A DNA stretch of 64,000 nt. Origin: Cichorium intybus. Taxonomy: Eukaryota; Streptophyta; Magnoliopsida; Asterales; Asteraceae. Within the stretch, counting starts at the first letter, position 1, and the number at the start of each line of letters is the position of its first letter. Location: contig CM042016.1 of the NCBI GenBank assembly GCA_023525715.1, positions 80,335,382-80,399,381 on the forward strand, in the 5' to 3' direction. Under the pieces are notes generated by a model. The model was not told where the DNA came from, ran no database searches, and was given only the letters and a program-made list of their open reading frames with translations. Of the stretch, positions 39,301 to 49,376 are shown piece by piece. The translations under genes were made by a program, and so were the position numbers.

Positions 39301-40921
39301 TTATTTGCGACCCGTCTGGTGCCAGAACTGCAATTCTTTTTCTTTTACAATCGACTTGAGCATCATTGGATGCTAACCAGTCCATTCCTACAATTATTTC
39401 AAATTCTCTGGTGATGATCGGCTTCAGATCAATAGGGAAAATGGTCCCGTTAATCTCAAGCTGACACCCTGGCATCTGTTCAGAGACATATACATATCTA
39501 CCACCTGCTACTTCTACCTCCAGTTCTTCATTCAACGTGGTTAACGGTATAGAAATTTGGGGCATGAATGATGTGGAAATAAAAGAGTCTGTGGCTCCGG
39601 GATCAAAGAATACATATGCAGGGATCGAGTTTAGTTTAAAAATACCTGTGATAACATCAGTCTTTTCCCGGGCCTCCTCAACGGTCATCTGGAATGCTCG
39701 GTAGACTACTGGTCCACCTCGTTCCTCCTTCCTTTCTCTTCCCTGCTCCTCCCGTGTCCTGTCTCGGGATCCTCCTGTCTTCAGCTGTGGACATTCTGAT
39801 TGGATATGATCTTTGGCTCCACACTGGAAACATACTCGAGTTGTTTGGTTGCAATCTCGAGCATAGTGTCCCGTCTTCCCACACTTAAAACAATACAATG
39901 GTGAGGGACTAGTAGGACAATCTCCCGTATGCTTCCTCCGGCATTTATCGCACCATTTGCCTTCATCCTTCCGAGTCTGACCCCGCGACCCAGATTCTGA
40001 TTGTTGGGACTTCTTCTGAGAAATCCATGGACGTTCCTCAGCCTTTCTTTTTGCTTCTGCGGCCCTCCTTTCACCTTGTTGGCGTTGCAGCTCCGCCTCA
40101 CGTTCTACCGCCCGATCAACTACTTGCCGAAAGGTAGTTAGCTTGAGTGGCTGTACAACCTCTCGAATCCGGGTTTTCAATCCCCATACGTACTTGTCTA
40201 TCTTTCTTTTCTCAGTATCAACCTCATGTTCACAGAATCTAGCTTTCTCCAAGAAATCCATAGTATATTCTTGCACAGAACGAGTCCCTTGTTCCAAATG
40301 TAAGAACTCTTCTGTCAGCTTCTTCACTGCTACTTCGGAACAGTATTCTTCAGTAAATTTTGCTTTAAACTGTTCCCAGGTCAACATTCCAAGCAAATCT
40401 GAACCCAAAGCTCTACTGAAAACTTGCCACCAATACTGGGCATTCCCAGCGAAAAGGTTGGTAGCAAACTCCACCTTGTCTGCCTCATCACACTTGCTAA
40501 TCAGGAAAACTTTCTCCGTATGTATCAACCATTCCATCGCTTGTACGGGACTATCAGTTCCCGTAAATTCCTTAGGCTTGCAACTAAGGAAATTCTTATA
40601 CGTACATTTGTTTTTCACTTCCGAAGTTCCCTCCACGCCTTTACCCTTATCTGCCACGTGTACTCCACTTTCGGCGTGTCCCTCGTCTCTGGGGGCTCTA
40701 TCATGCACCTGCTTAGCAGTATCCTCCCTATGTGTCTCTACTATAGTAGGTAATAGCTCCCGTACTACATCAGTAATGATAGCTCGTAAATCTGGTTGGT
40801 TCCTTGCTGCCTCTCCCGCCTCCCGGTGCACTGAGCCCTGTGATCGAGATCTACCTCCCCTGGAAGCTCCCTGCCTAGCACCTCCTCGGTTCTGACCACT
40901 CCTGGTGTTTGCCATCTTCAA
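36347..40921 (-). CDS. Tekay-type gag-pol polyprotein, full length (1524 aa)
   Basis: Single ORF. Gag occupies roughly residues 1-430 (core with CKPKEFTGTDSPVQAMEWL; zinc knuckle CFKCGKTGHYARDC near residue 344, followed by a second CX2C...H/C motif). The protease has FDPGATDSF, with catalytic Asp 440; DPG variants are known in this lineage. RT contains CIDYRELNKITIKNKYPLPR and MPFGLTNAPAAF, but the catalytic box is FINDILIYS: residue 776 (codon 38594-38596) is Asn where FIDD is expected. RNase H follows (VVYSDAS ... TDHKSLKYLF). Integrase has a zinc HHCC region (HPGSTKMYRTLKPLYWWPG ... CQTCLQ), Asp 1180 in TMDFVTKLP, ISDRDSRF, and the QSERTIQTLE glutamate. The end is chromodomain-like (VQWRYHKGSDVTWE). 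Apart from N776 the protein looks complete. Confidence 0.95.
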   Translation of the reverse strand: MKMANTRSGQNRGGARQGASRGGRSRSQGSVHREAGEAARNQPDLRAIITDVVRELLPTIVETHREDTAKQVHDRAPRDEGHAESGVHVADKGKGVEGTSEVKNKCTYKNFLSCKPKEFTGTDSPVQAMEWLIHTEKVFLISKCDEADKVEFATNLFAGNAQYWWQVFSRALGSDLLGMLTWEQFKAKFTEEYCSEVAVKKLTEEFLHLEQGTRSVQEYTMDFLEKARFCEHEVDTEKRKIDKYVWGLKTRIREVVQPLKLTTFRQVVDRAVEREAELQRQQGERRAAEAKRKAEERPWISQKKSQQSESGSRGQTRKDEGKWCDKCRRKHTGDCPTSPSPLYCFKCGKTGHYARDCNQTTRVCFQCGAKDHIQSECPQLKTGGSRDRTREEQGRERKEERGGPVVYRAFQMTVEEAREKTDVITGIFKLNSIPAYVFFDPGATDSFISTSFMPQISIPLTTLNEELEVEVAGGRYVYVSEQMPGCQLEINGTIFPIDLKPIITREFEIIVGMDWLASNDAQVDCKRKRIAVLAPDGSQIIIQGERPRTRMPVMSFAKVRRHNNKEGIFYMACVVSTEPTKRSVEDVAVVKEFADVFPDELPGLPPDRQLEFTIDLVPGAAPIARAPYRLAPSEMAELRKQLQELLDRGFIRPSTSPWGAPILFVKKKDGSMRMCIDYRELNKITIKNKYPLPRIDDLFDQLQGASYFSKIDLKSGYHQLKIRESDIPKTAFRTRYGHYEFLVMPFGLTNAPAAFMDLMNRACRPFLDTSVIVFINDILIYSRSQEEHETHLRQVLELLRQEKLYAKFSKCEFWLREVQFLGHVISSEGVKVDPAKIEAVMKCEPPRNPSEIRSFLGLAGYYRRFVENFSSIAAPLTKLTKKGEKFEWTEEQQAAFQKLKQALCEAPVLALPQGGEDFVVYSDASRVGLGCVLMQRGRVIAYASRQLKEAEKKYPVHDLELAAVVLALKLWRHYLYGVKFRIYTDHKSLKYLFNQKDLNMRQQRWMDLLKDYDCEILYHPGKANVVTDALSRKERPIRVVSACMSIVSRLPELIRTAQEGAGKAEHVKSERMVSYINQLEENSQRLNTFKGRVWVPKQGEARKLLLEDAHCSRYAIHPGSTKMYRTLKPLYWWPGMKRDIGKYVERCQTCLQVKSNHQKPYGEIQPLPVPKKKWDEVTMDFVTKLPRTPRGHDAIWVIVDRLTKSAQFIPIHEDDKVSKLAKIYIDEVVCRHGVPSSIISDRDSRFMSGFWQSFQKRFGSNVLMSTAYHPQTDGQSERTIQTLEDMLRACVIDFGGSWEDHLPLVEFAYNNSYHSSIQMAPYEALYGAPCRTPTCWTELGEKPLAGPEIVAQTEEKIREIREHLKVAQNRQKQYADRRLKPIEFQVGDMVMLKVSPWKGLIRFGKKGKLSPRFIGPFRILQRVGAVAYRLELPEELRGIHNVFHVSHLRKTLFDESQRVPLPKIEIDEKLRYPEQPEKILDRKVRQLRNKKINMVKVQWRYHKGSDVTWEAEEEMKAKYPQLFA

Positions 40922-41049
40922 AGTTCAACAGAAAGATTAGTCTCTTAATCAGATAACATAAATTATCCTTTTCCAATCCCGAATTCCACTATTTCCTAAG
41001 GTTTAAGTCTAGGTATCTACCCTATAGAAACCTAATTCACTTAAACCTC

Positions 41050-41065
41050 GGCTCTGATACCAACT
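41050..41065 (-). other. Primer binding site of the Tekay-type element (initiator tRNA-Met)
   Basis: The minus strand reads AGTTGGTATCAGAGCC, complementary to initiator tRNA-Met, adjoining the 5' LTR. Confidence 0.92.
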
Positions 41066-42430
41066 TGTAACACCCGGCTTTCAATATAAATATACCCATT
41101 TATTTTCCACACTTTAAAACATATTTTATTCAACAAAAATATTACACAGGGTATATATTACAAGAAAAAAGTACAAGTGGTATCTCCCCAAAACCGGGCT
41201 GCTACGGTCATCAGTTCTAACCCCGGATTAGATCCTTCCCTTTAGTAGGGTCTACAGCACCTGCACAGTTAGTATCAACAAGGATGAGCTTTACAAGCTC
41301 AGTGAATAATCGATAAGTGTTAAAACAACATTAAATTTTCAGCTTCCACATCATATCACAGCCCCCTGCGATACCGAGTCTCAAGGACTCAATGTACACC
41401 TGTTGAATGTGTGATAAAACTGCCAGCCAAATAGGCCATCACAACATTTGTATGTGGTCCCACCACAATTACTGCTAATTTGATCGTCACAACATATATG
41501 TGGTCTCAACCACAAGTACCGAGTATGTGACCCCATGGAAAGATGGTCCCAATCACAATAACCGATAATGTGGCCCCACAGTAAAAGTAACACTTAGGGA
41601 TAGATTACTCACATTGATTTTTGGTATACGGTATCTGGTTATTCCTGCCTTCTTAAACCCACTATAACTGCTTGGTTTGTACCTATATATTTGTTTATAG
41701 GTGAATTACTATTTCAACCGGCATTACTACGGATCACACCATCACTCTGCTTTATATTCTCTATAATTCCAATATGATACCTCGTGATTTATCAAATAAA
41801 GAACGGCCAGGTAGAAGATCAGATGGGGTGGCAGGATCCTTTCAGCATTTTAGCCTTTCGGAAAATCCAACAACCAGATCCCATGTAATCGGCCTAGGCA
41901 CCGTTCTCGTAAGTAAATCATTGGGCATTATTATTGGAATTACGAATAGTATATAACTTCCACATATAATAGTTTAACACTTTATATACTATTAGCAAAA
42001 TAAAGTAGCGATTACTCACTTAGTATTGTCGCTGGCTCGTTCCCCGTTCAACTCTTCCGACAACTCTCGAGCACTTCGCTACAAGCTATCGCTCGTTCCT
42101 TACCTCTCCCGATCTATTTTTCTCACCAGAACACTCTCTGATATCGTAAGGTTGTTTGGTGTTTGTTGTGGTTTGAAATGAAGGGGTTAGGCCCCTATTT
42201 ATAGGGCTTGAAAACACTATTCACGACGTCAGCACGACGTCATCACGACATCAGCGACACTATTCACGACGTCATCACGACATCATCGTCGATGTCATCA
42301 CGAGGTAAGCGCTTACTTCATCTCTCGGTTACTATTCACGCCGGAGCACTATTCACGCCGGAGTTACTATTCACGCCGGAGTTACTATTCATTTTTTTTT
42401 TTTTTTTTTTTTTGGAAAACCGTCGTTACA
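41066..42430 (-). repeat. 5' LTR of the Tekay-type element
   Basis: 1365 bp. It differs from the 3' LTR by a few substitutions, an extra copy of an 18-bp ACTATTCACGCCGGAGTT repeat, loss of 11 bp containing TGACGTCA, and a longer poly-T. Confidence 0.93.
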
Positions 42431-42435
42431 ATACC

Positions 42436-42483
42436 TATTCCAAGAGATTTCAAATATGGAATCTTTTGAAGGAGGAGAGAACT
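42436..42483 (+). other. Last internal bases and PPT of the large element
   Basis: This short stretch resumes after the Tekay insertion and ends in GAAGGAGGAGAGAACT, a polypurine tract next to the right LTR. It confirms that the right LTR belongs to the same element. Confidence 0.75.
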
Positions 42484-43701
42484 TGTAAGACCCATTTTCA
42501 TTTAAGATGCTTATTAAGGTAAGTAGAGTTACCACCTTATAGTCGGTGTGATTCTAGTTATGAGTTTGCTTAGAATAAAGGTGTGGTGATCCTTGTGATT
42601 GCCTTCGAGTTTTGAGTTGTTGATGAGTGAGAAGAGGTTGGAGTCCCTCGTATGTACTAATATTAGTGTAATTAAGATTAGTTAAGTTGTTATATGTGTT
42701 AATGTGGTTAAAGGACCTTTTAGAAGGAGTTGAGCTTGGAAAATGCCAAATAGAGGTTACACGAGTCGTATCATATATCACGGGTCGTGTCAGGTGTCAC
42801 ACGGGTCGTGTCAGTGGACACGGGTTGTGTAGGACTTGCAGAGACAAACAATAAGTGATTTGTAGATCTACACGGGTCGTGTAGATTTACACTGGTCGTG
42901 TAGGCGCAACATACCTATATAATGTGCAGAAAATGCTCATTTCGGAAAAGAACACCCCAATTCGATTTCAGAGCATAAAGAGGTGATTTTCTGTCAGATT
43001 GAGCCATGAGATTCGTAGGGAAACATAAGGAGACTTGAATCTAATCCCGTAAACATGCTCATGATTCCTAATTCATCGAGGTGAGTAACTTGTCGGTTTT
43101 GGGGTTTTCAAACCCTAGCTTTTGATTTTGTGATTTAGTTATAATTTGTTGTATATGTTGTTAATAGAATGTTAGTGGATACTTTCTTGAGCTATTGATG
43201 TCATTATTCTCAAGATATCACGGTTGAATGAGTAGAACCGCGGAATTGGGGGTTTCGGTAAATGTAGAGTTGAAATTTACCATTTATGCTCCTTTTTCCT
43301 CTTTCAAATTTCTACATCTTTAAGATAGATGTTGTTGAGATGATTGAGCATATTGGATAATTGATTTAGACTATGGTGATATAACCAAGTTTAGCGAACA
43401 GGAGCCCATTATGCGTAATTTGGGGATTTCATATACTAAACTGATATCAGGTGAGTACTCTCTAGTACTTAAGTGGAGTTTTACCTAGTTGTAGGTAAGA
43501 TATTTGTATATGTGTTATGTTGATATCATTAAAATCTTATTGAGGAGTAAATTGTTATTTGTGAATAATAATAATAGAGTTGAACATACATATTGATTGT
43601 ATATACCAAGTAAATGCTAATGTTGTCGTTTTAAAGAGTTTTGATTCTATTTGTATAACCAGTAGAGCTATTGAGATAGAGTATAACTGGTTGCAAAACG
43701 A

Positions 43702-43823
<122 letters not shown>

Positions 43824-44156
43824 AGTTTATGAGAAGTATCAAGTATGATACTTACTGAGAAGTTGATAATTACCAACATTTAACGGGTGTTGTAAAGTTA
43901 ATGTGGTTGCAGTTTTTAGAGATAAAGAGGAGATATATATTTATAATTGCTAATGTGGAAGATGAGAAATGCATGTTGATAATAAGATTTGAGAAAATAG
44001 TTGGAGGTTATTCACTAAGCTTTTTATGAGCTTACACTTGAGTTGTATGTTGTTTGCAGGTATCTGTAGCAGTGATAAGGGAACGTATGTGATAAAGAAA
44101 GATGGACAACTTAGAGCCTGTCCTTTAATTGTGTTAGATTAATTTGTAATGCCTAG

Positions 44157-44546
44157 TTTTGAGTGCAGAAATGGCTCAGTCCTTGCGGCGACGTAGGCAT
44201 GTGCCAAGTCGCATTTGAATGCCAAGGCGCTAGAGGGCTGAATGCGCTATATGGTGAGGGTATGTGCATTTCCTACACCAATTGGTTTTAGGAGAGTTGG
44301 TAGCGCCTAGATCCAACAAGTGGTATCAGAGATAAGGTCATGGGTTCGATTCTCTCATGGAGTAATTTCTGGGGGGGGGGGGATTGTTGAGTGCAGAAAT
44401 GGCTCAGTCCTTGCGGCGATGTAGGCATGTGCCAAGTGCCATTCGAATGAAAAGGCGCTAGAGGGCTGAATTCGCTAAATGGTGAGGCTATGCGCATTTC
44501 CTACACCAATTGGTTTTAGGAGAGTTGGTAGCGCCTAGATCCAACA
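44157..44546 (+). mobile_element. TRIM: terminal-repeat retrotransposon in miniature, about 390 bp
   Basis: Two direct repeats of about 161 bp (44157-44318 and 44386-44546), consensus TGTTGAGTGCAG...GATCCAACA with TGTTG/CAACA ends, enclose only 67 bp. The insert starts with a PBS, AGTGGTATCAGAGA (initiator Met), at 44319 and ends with a G-rich PPT (12 Gs near 44371-44382). There is no coding sequence. The left LTR of the host element lacks it. A clean 5-bp TSD is not visible, and about 9 bp of host sequence appears lost at the junction. Confidence 0.85.
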
Positions 44547-44686
44547 TGTAAGGACCTCTTGTTTAATTATTTTATGTTGATAACATCTTGTTTCCATGGT
44601 TTGAGAACAAGTATGCCCATTTTGATGTATTATTGTTTGAAAAGTTTTTGGTGTACTTTGTATGAGAAACCTGGCGTTACAGAATC

Positions 44687-45173
44687 TGTGTTGAAAATGG
44701 GAGTGACAAAGTACTGTGTAGTGATACAGAGTTACGATTATATGTATGTTTTTGTTTATTGTGATATACATTGCTTGTTTATTAAGTTGGCTTAGGTGTC
44801 GAGGGACACCTGTGTGACTATGTGACTGCATAAAGAGTACCTTGTAGTCCTTTGGAGTGAATATGGTTGGTCTTGTATGCTTATACCACGAGTACTTATA
44901 AGCTGTTGCAGGGAATTGTTGAATCCACGAGTTGGATGATATGTTGTGTTGTAAATAAGTTATTCTATGTAGTTGTAGTGCACTAAGCTTTGTAGCTTAC
45001 GTGTGTGTTGTGCTGTGTGCAGGTTAGCAGATTATAGTGTCCGGCTCGGATCGTGGGACGATTCCTGGTGATAACTTCTTGTAGTATCCAGAGCACACAT
45101 GTATCCAATTATATTATTTATGTTGTAAACGCAAAAAATTTTGGATATACTTTGTGCTGAAAAACTGGGCGTT
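44687..45173 (+). mobile_element. Old LTR-like remnant, right end
   Basis: Non-coding. It ends AAAACTGGGCGTTGCA, which resembles the LTR ends of the Tekay-like elements (GGGCGTTACA). It is taken as the right part of the remnant that begins at 3068, because both the Athila and the large element inserted between them with TSDs matching its flanks. A ruined LTR of a long-LTR gypsy family is the best guess. Confidence 0.5.
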
Positions 45174-45529
45174 GCACTTAGAGCCTTTGGATCATTTAGA
45201 ATAACCAATAAAGTACGTTAATGATTTTGGGATCCAATTTATTTCATTCGACATGTAAGGTCTAGCCTCAACGAGATATCCCAAAATACGTAAATGCTTT
45301 ATATTAGGCTTTTTCCCAATCCAAATATCGTGTTTTAACATAAATTATTCCAAAATAACCTTGTATTTTTAAGTATGATAATTCCTAATGAAAATTTGTA
45401 TTGGTTCACTCTAAACATTTTAAAAGCTTTTTTTGTCTTATGACTAAAATGTTTTTGGACCGGTCATGTTGCATCTTACTATAATATAGTATCCAGAACA
45501 CTTATTTCAAACTAATTCCGAATTAACTA
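45174..45529 (+). other. Intergenic DNA upstream of the gene
   Basis: AT-rich with no gene. The last 40 bp are shared with the pseudogene copy at about 2415-2448. The MITE TSD ATTAACTA is at 45522-45529. Confidence 0.5.
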
Positions 45530-46417
45530 ACTCCGTTTGTTTCCTAGGATTTCTCAGGATTTGCATTTTAAATCCTGGAAAATCCAATGTTTAGTTGGAA
45601 AATAAACATGGAATTTAAAATAAGACTTTTAAAAATGACTCAAAATCCCATTAGTGATGGATTTGTAAATACCTTGTCTCCCCCAGCATTTAAAATTCCA
45701 TGAATGAAATATTTGTTTTTCACCTCCAACAACTCTACCGCCGCCGCCGCGTATACCTCCGGCCACCCACTACTGTTGTCGCTGCTACCTTGATCTCCGG
45801 TCACCCCACCGCCGCCGACGCCGCCTCGATCTCCAGCCACTCCCACCGATGCCGACGCGTCCACCTTCATTCCACTCATCAACGCTGCCGCCTCCATCTT
45901 TGGCCACTCTATCGTCGACACTGCGTCTACCTCCAGCCACCCTATCATCGTTGCATCCATCTCCAACGACACCACCGTCGATGCGCTGCCTCCCTCCACC
46001 CTACCATTGACGTTGTAGCCTCCACCTCCGATAACCCCGCCAGCGCCGTCACCTCCACATTTGGCTCCTACCGCTTATGTCATCTCTACCTCCAGCCTCC
46101 ACACCACCACGGCCGTCTCCACCTCCGGCCATCCCACCGTCGACACCACCTTCACCTCCAGCCTCCACACCGCCAGCGCCGTCGCCTCCACATTTGGCCC
46201 CCTATCGTTGACGTTGGCTCCACCTCAAATTCGTATTAACTAGTCCGTCCTCGATTCTCCGTCATTGTTTAACGACGATTTAATGTTGATGGTTCTAATA
46301 TTTGTTTTTTCAATTTCATAAAGGTTTTGATATTCAACCAAACAGATCATGGGATTTTAAATCCTAAGATTTTAAATTCTAAAGGATTTGAAATTTTATT
46401 GAATTTAAAATCATAGA
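45530..46417 (+). mobile_element. MITE A, 888 bp, upstream of the gene
   Basis: Flanked by ATTAACTA (45522-45529) and ATTTACTA (46418-46425), an 8-bp TSD with one mismatch. The exon-1 pseudogene shows the empty site as a single AATTAACTAAG. Ends contain CCGTTTGTTTCC and GGATTTAAA/TTTAAATCC repeats. The core (about 45720-46215) is a GC-rich minisatellite of roughly 30-36-bp units (ACCTCCGGCCACCC ...), which is open in several frames by composition. A related element in opposite orientation lies downstream of the gene. Confidence 0.75.
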
Positions 46418-46425
46418 ATTTACTA

Positions 46426-46672
46426 AGTTTCCAAACGATCATTTTGAATTTTCGTCTAAAAACAACTTTATTAACCAAGTTTCGGACGTAATGACAATTT
46501 TCTCCTTTTGTCTAAATCTAAAATATAATAATTTTGTAAAATGTTATTGACAAAACAAGTGGTCATGTTAGCCGTTAAAAAAAAAAAAAAAAAAAAAAAA
46601 GGTATATCGCTTCATTTTAAGCACCGACGAGATGTTGAACATGTATTCACCGGAAAAACGGTAGCGGGAAAT
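46426..46672 (+). promoter_or_regulatory. Proximal promoter and 5' UTR of the ferredoxin-TPR gene
   Basis: Conserved with the pseudogene copy (2449-2672) except for a run of about 24 adenines (46578-46601) present only here. AAATATAATAATTTT near 46515 is a plausible TATA region. The transcription start is not determinable. Confidence 0.45.
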
Positions 46673-47650
46673 ATGACTGGTGGCGTCGGCGTTATCCAAA
46701 CCCTCAACGCCTACACATCTCCACTACCTGCCGCCATCACTCCACCACCCATTACTAGACTCCGAACAATCAAACCGCTCTACGCCATAGCAGCAGAGAC
46801 TAAAGAGATCAGGGTGTGCACTAACAAACCTTGCCGGCGACAAGGGTCCATGGAGATCCTTCAAGTCCTCTCCGGCATCAATCCGCCCAATATCGCCGTC
46901 AATTCCTGCGGTTGTTTGGGTCGATGCGGTGCTGGACCCAATCTCGTTATCCTACCGGGCGCGACTTATATGAAACACTGCGCCACTGCTGCTCGTGCTG
47001 CTGAGATCATGGCGGCTGTAACAGGTTACGATTTAGGGAGTTGGAAGACGTGTCTGGAGGCGCTTTCCATGAGGAAAAAAGCTGAGATTGAGATTGAGAA
47101 CGGTGATTTCTCGACGGCTGAGATTTTGTTATCCGAGGTTAGTTTATCAAAACCATGCGTGTTTCAATTGCGAAATTCATGTAGATCCAATGTTCATGTA
47201 GATCTTAGAAATTGGAATACTGTGTTGCATTTTCCATAAATTTTGGATGTTGAATTTTACTTCTAGAGCTGTTCTACTGCATATTATCATAGAAATTTCA
47301 TGTTCTTATCTACTCACCACTCACCATTGTCAACAAATTACATAACGAATCAAGCTTTTTCACCCTGTATGATGATCAATCACACTACCTCATGCCACAT
47401 CAAAGTCATGAATGAGCTTATCATGTTTTTTTTTTTTTTTTTTTTTTTTTTTTTCTGTTTTTATGTAAAGTCCTCCTCTAATAAGCATAATTGTCAAGAA
47501 ATCCTTTATTTGTGAGTGGGTCAAGTTTTTATTATTTTGTATGGTTTTATTCAGATACGAGATGCTGTTTCCTTGATTATCATTCTTATTTCTGATTACT
47601 TAAACATACATTATGATAACATCTGTAAGAATTAGTTCTCAAGAATCTGA

Positions 47651-47681
<31 letters not shown>

Positions 47682-48996
47682 CAGGCAATCGGTCTCAATC
47701 CAGTTGGTGGACTTCACTACTTATATAAAGACAGGTTTGTAATTAACTAATTACCATTGAAGTGTAAATGTAAATCTTATTTTGGGGTTTTTTTATCAAA
47801 AAATTATTTTTCCCTCAACACTTAGTCATTTACTTGATTTATAGAGTGTATATATACCTCACTCTTAATGACACTTCATTTTATCCCCCTTAATCATATT
47901 ATACTTTCTAACTAACTAATCTATTTTATTTTACATGCAAAATAAAATTGGATATTTGTATAGATAAAATATCATTAAAAAACTTTTGTCACTCTTAATA
48001 ACACTTCATCTTACCTCCAAACTTTATGTGATGCTGTATCTTAATTTCTTGAAATAATTAGATTATCATTCTTTTTGTGGTCTAACAGGGTGTGATCCAG
48101 GTCTATTGCAAGGTTGGGAATGAAGAACACGATTGATGCTCTTCAAGATGCCATAGAAGCTTCTAGACTTGCTCCCAAATATCCCGAGGTTAGTTGAATA
48201 TTTATTGTGGATTTATGTTTGTCATTCAACACTTCCATAAACTAAGGCTATGTTTAGCAGACTAACTGAAAAACTAGCAGGTAGCTAGAAAACTAGCGAC
48301 TAACTGAAAAACTAGTTGAGCTGAAAAACTAGCTGATAATAAATGACGTTTGGTAAAAACTGGTTGTATAAACTACCTGGAAAACGTAAAATGACATAAA
48401 ATGACATACAGAAAATTCACCAGTACGTGTATATACATATCCAAATATTTTGAAGGGTAAATTTGGACGATTTTGAAAACGCTACTTTAGATGTTACTCA
48501 TTATAGCATTTTAAAACACTAGCTTATATGCTAGTTTGTTTATACGCTAGTTTTTGGTACGTCAAACATGTAAATTTTAATTTTAATCAAACAAGTGTAC
48601 TTTTTCCATGCTTATGCTATTAACAAGCTATGTTTTTTTAAGTTATGATGCAAGTTTTTAATGAACTATGATTTTTAGTTTTGATGGATTCGGGGACACT
48701 AAATGTGCAGGCACACACATGTAAGGGTGATGCTTTAATGGCTATGGAACAATTTGAGGCAGCCGGGGATTCTTATTCAATGGCTCTAGAGTTGGATCCT
48801 TCTATTCGCACATCTAAATCTTTTAAGGTAATCAATTTTCCTTTGTAAAGTTTTGATTTTGATCTAGAAAATTATCATGTTTTAGTCATTATTAAATGTC
48901 GTTTTTCGTATTTAATTATATTAGCATGAGGTTAATATTTCTTTCTAGGCTCGGATTGCAAAGCTTCAAGAGAAATTAACTACTACAAATTGCTGA
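46673..48996 (+). CDS. Plastid thioredoxin-like [2Fe-2S] ferredoxin / TPR protein, five exons, 255 aa
   Basis: Exons: 46673-47137, 47685-47734, 48101-48188, 48711-48827, 48949-48996 (768 nt including TGA). All introns are GT-AG and the frame is kept across each. ATG 46673 was chosen because it starts the block conserved with the pseudogene. Upstream in-frame codons are mostly the poly-A run. Residues 1 to about 40 are Ser/Thr/Pro/Arg-rich and acid-poor, like a chloroplast transit peptide. Residues about 45-120 form a thioredoxin-like [2Fe-2S] ferredoxin domain: VCTNKPCRRQGS (C-X4-C) and SCGCLGRCGAGPN, the cluster-binding signature. The remainder is helical and TPR-like, with AEIEIENGDFSTAEILLSEAIGLNP and a unit ending in YSMALELDPS. 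The function is not known to me; electron transfer or assembly in the plastid is inferred from the domains. MITEs flank the gene on both sides and one lies in intron 3. Confidence 0.88.
47138..47684 (+). other. Intron 1
   Basis: Starts GTTAGT and ends TGCTGCAG, with a long poly-T tract before the acceptor and another near 47427-47454. Phase 0. Confidence 0.85.
48246..48570. mobile_element. Small MITE in intron 3
   Basis: It starts GGCTATGTTTAGCAGAC and ends TTTTGGTACGTCAAACATG, imperfect inverted repeats with many CTAGC/GCTAG submotifs (AAAACTAGC, ACTAGCTGA). The surrounding intron reads as ordinary AT-rich DNA. The TSD was not resolved. Confidence 0.5.
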
Positions 48997-49376
48997 TTCT
49001 TGGTTTATGATGAACTACTGGACCACTAAAGATTGATGAGATGGACCATTTTTCCTAGTTACTTGATGCATGGTGCAGTTTTATGAGGTTGTTAGACCAT
49101 GTATATATGTATTTTATAGAAAGTTTGTTTTGTATTAGATGATATTTTGATTTATAGTAAAGTTTTAAATAAACATAACGACTGTGTTAGACTTGTTCTA
49201 AGTAGCTTGCGTAATAAGAAACTCTAAACTAATACCAAAATATGTACTTTTTATGTAAATGAAGTTGTGTTTCTTGGTTTTATGGTTAGTGCAATACAAA
49301 AATGACCAATACGTCTTTATACATAAAATTTCGATAAAAGGCTACCCCATTAAATGAAATGGTTAAGAATAATGTT
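48997..49376 (+). other. 3' UTR and downstream DNA of the gene
   Basis: AT-rich. AATAAA-like ATAAAC occurs near 49170, and no other gene is seen before MITE B. Confidence 0.4.

Larger units (their letters stand above)
34961..42430 (-). mobile_element. Nearly intact Tekay/Del-type chromovirus (Ty3/gypsy), 7.47 kb
   Basis: LTRs at 34961-36311 (3' LTR) and 41066-42430 (5' LTR) are nearly identical and flanked by a perfect TSD ATACC (34956-34960 and 42431-42435). The PPT and initiator-Met PBS are in place. The single polyprotein ORF is uninterrupted over 1524 codons. By eye only a handful of substitutions plus small tandem-repeat indels separate the 1.35-kb LTRs, so the insertion is recent and is the youngest large element here. 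A catalytic RT substitution (D to N) is present. Confidence 0.95.

Noticed and set aside
34961..42430. Calling the chromovirus fully autonomous
   Set aside because: The ORF is complete and the LTRs are young, but the RT active-site Asp is Asn, so autonomous activity is unlikely without complementation.
44157..44546. Cassandra-type TRIM carrying 5S rRNA sequence
   Set aside because: The LTR does not contain a recognisable 5S-like internal promoter sequence. Only the general TRIM structure fits.
45700..46239. ORF of 179 codons that looks like a His/Arg/Pro-rich protein
   Set aside because: It is the GC-rich minisatellite of MITE A. The mirror MITE at 49502-50023 is equally open on both strands and the frame is not conserved.
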